Shown: piece after piece, positions 6,601 through 6,763 of the stretch
Layout: each line of letters begins with the position of its first letter
How positions within the stretch are numbered: the first letter of the stretch is position 1
Source of the DNA: an uncultured Nitrosomonadales bacterium
GTDB lineage: Bacteria > Pseudomonadota > Gammaproteobacteria > Burkholderiales > Gallionellaceae
Assembly: GCA_903934275.1 (NCBI GenBank)
Contig: CAIZNF010000072.1
Coordinates: forward strand, 1-6,763
Length of the DNA: 6,763 nt
Direction of reading: 5' to 3'
Position numbers and translations under genes: made by a program
The notes under the pieces: generated by a model
Seen by the model: only the letters and a program-made list of their open reading frames with translations
The model's database searches: none
What the model was told of the DNA's origin: nothing

Positions 6601-6622
6601 CCTGCGCTACCCCTGCGCTACC
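6601..6622. repeat. Tandem duplication of an 11-bp motif
   Basis: CCTGCGCTACC occurs twice with no gap (6601-6611 and 6612-6622), directly after the tRNA terminator and before the insertion sequence end. Short direct repeats just downstream of a tRNA can be integrase arm-binding sites in integrated elements, but no integrase gene is visible here, so this remains a guess. Confidence 0.6.
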
Positions 6623-6651
6623 GAGTTAATCAAACAAACGGTAATTGTTGT

Positions 6652-6706
6652 TGCTGACCGAAAATTGACCCACATAGAGGTGATCTGCTGATCGAAAATT
6701 GACCCA
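6652..6706 (+). repeat. Two 21-bp subterminal repeats of the insertion sequence
   Basis: The copies are at 6652-6672 and 6686-6706, offset by 34 bases. Both share TGCTGA at the left and CGAAAATTGACCCA at the right, differing only at one base (C6658 versus T6692). They are probably transposase-binding sites. Each contains TTGACC, one base off the -35 consensus, but no convincing -10 stands at the right distance. Confidence 0.75.
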
Positions 6707-6747
6707 GGTGTTCTACTTGTTCTGCCTAATTTTTGGGCAGGAGATAA

Positions 6748-6763
6748 ATGGTGATCACTATGG
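6748..6763 (+). CDS. istA: Start of a transposase gene (istA-like), truncated by the window edge
   Basis: Only M-V-I-T-M and one base are visible. The start is supported by AGGAG (6739-6743) with a 4-base spacer and by its place just inside an IS21-type end, where istA, the DDE transposase, is expected. CTGCC (6722-6726) and GGCAG (6736-6740) can form a hairpin that covers part of the Shine-Dalgarno, as seen for many transposase genes protected from read-through expression. No domain can be seen in so short a piece. Confidence 0.45.

Larger units (their letters stand above)
6646..6763 (+). mobile_element. Left end of an IS21-family insertion sequence, cut by the window edge
   Basis: Two near-identical 21-bp repeats in the same orientation (20 of 21 bases) lie within the first 60 bases, followed by an A/T-rich leader and a start codon with a Shine-Dalgarno. 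IS21-family elements begin with TG and carry several subterminal transposase-binding repeats ahead of istA, which fits. The exact first base is uncertain: TG occurs at 6646, 6649 and 6652. The right end and any target duplication are outside the window. The family call rests on end structure and remembered resemblance, not on a protein domain. Confidence 0.55.

Noticed and set aside
6665..6730. TTGACC in the IS repeats as the -35 of an istA promoter
   Set aside because: No acceptable -10 hexamer at 16-18 bases from either copy; CCTAAT at 6725-6730 is 20 bases from the second.

Overview
The window carries a conserved bacterial translation and transcription operon on the + strand, rimP-nusA-infB-rbfA-truB. 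A tRNA-Val gene follows, and the right edge runs into the end of an IS21-type insertion sequence. Gene order, the NusA form with two C-terminal acidic repeats, the beta/gamma-type IF2 and RimP sequences, and an A-G-G-C-G-C-G tRNA acceptor end suggest a betaproteobacterium. A member of the Nitrosomonadales/Gallionellaceae type is a reasonable guess, but the sequence does not prove it.

Layout. Bases 1-281 hold no convincing gene; they contain a short A/T-rich inverted repeat built from TTTCGTG units. A sigma70-type promoter (259-287) and a short leader with a terminator-like hairpin (302-324) precede rimP (342-767). nusA (811-2283) follows after a 43-base gap holding a small palindrome. A 131-base gap with a textbook double palindrome (REPIN-like, 2336-2381) separates nusA from infB (2415-4997). 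infB and rbfA (4997-5356) overlap by one base (TAATG). rbfA and truB (5428-6372) are separated by a large inverted repeat of NNGTAGC heptads that overlaps the rbfA stop and ends just before the truB start. Downstream of truB lie a weak terminator-like hairpin, a strong promoter (6438-6466), tRNA-Val(GAC) (6479-6555), a clear intrinsic terminator (6564-6597), an 11-bp tandem repeat, and the IS end with two 21-bp repeats and the first codons of a transposase.

How the genes work together. RimP and RbfA mature the 30S subunit, NusA controls RNA polymerase pausing, termination and antitermination, IF2 (infB) delivers initiator tRNA, and TruB makes pseudouridine 55 in tRNAs, including the tRNA encoded next door. 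The operon promoter and the tRNA promoter share the ten bases TACAATGCGC (-10 plus GC-rich discriminator), which fits common growth-rate or stringent control.

No new multi-gene system is visible; the core is ordinary housekeeping. The items worth a second look are non-coding or single-residue: the rimP leader that can fold two ways, a different palindromic repeat in three of the four gene junctions, a TKID instead of NKID motif in the IF2 GTPase domain, a C instead of U at tRNA position 33, and the tRNA/terminator/tandem-repeat/IS junction that may be the edge of an integrated element.
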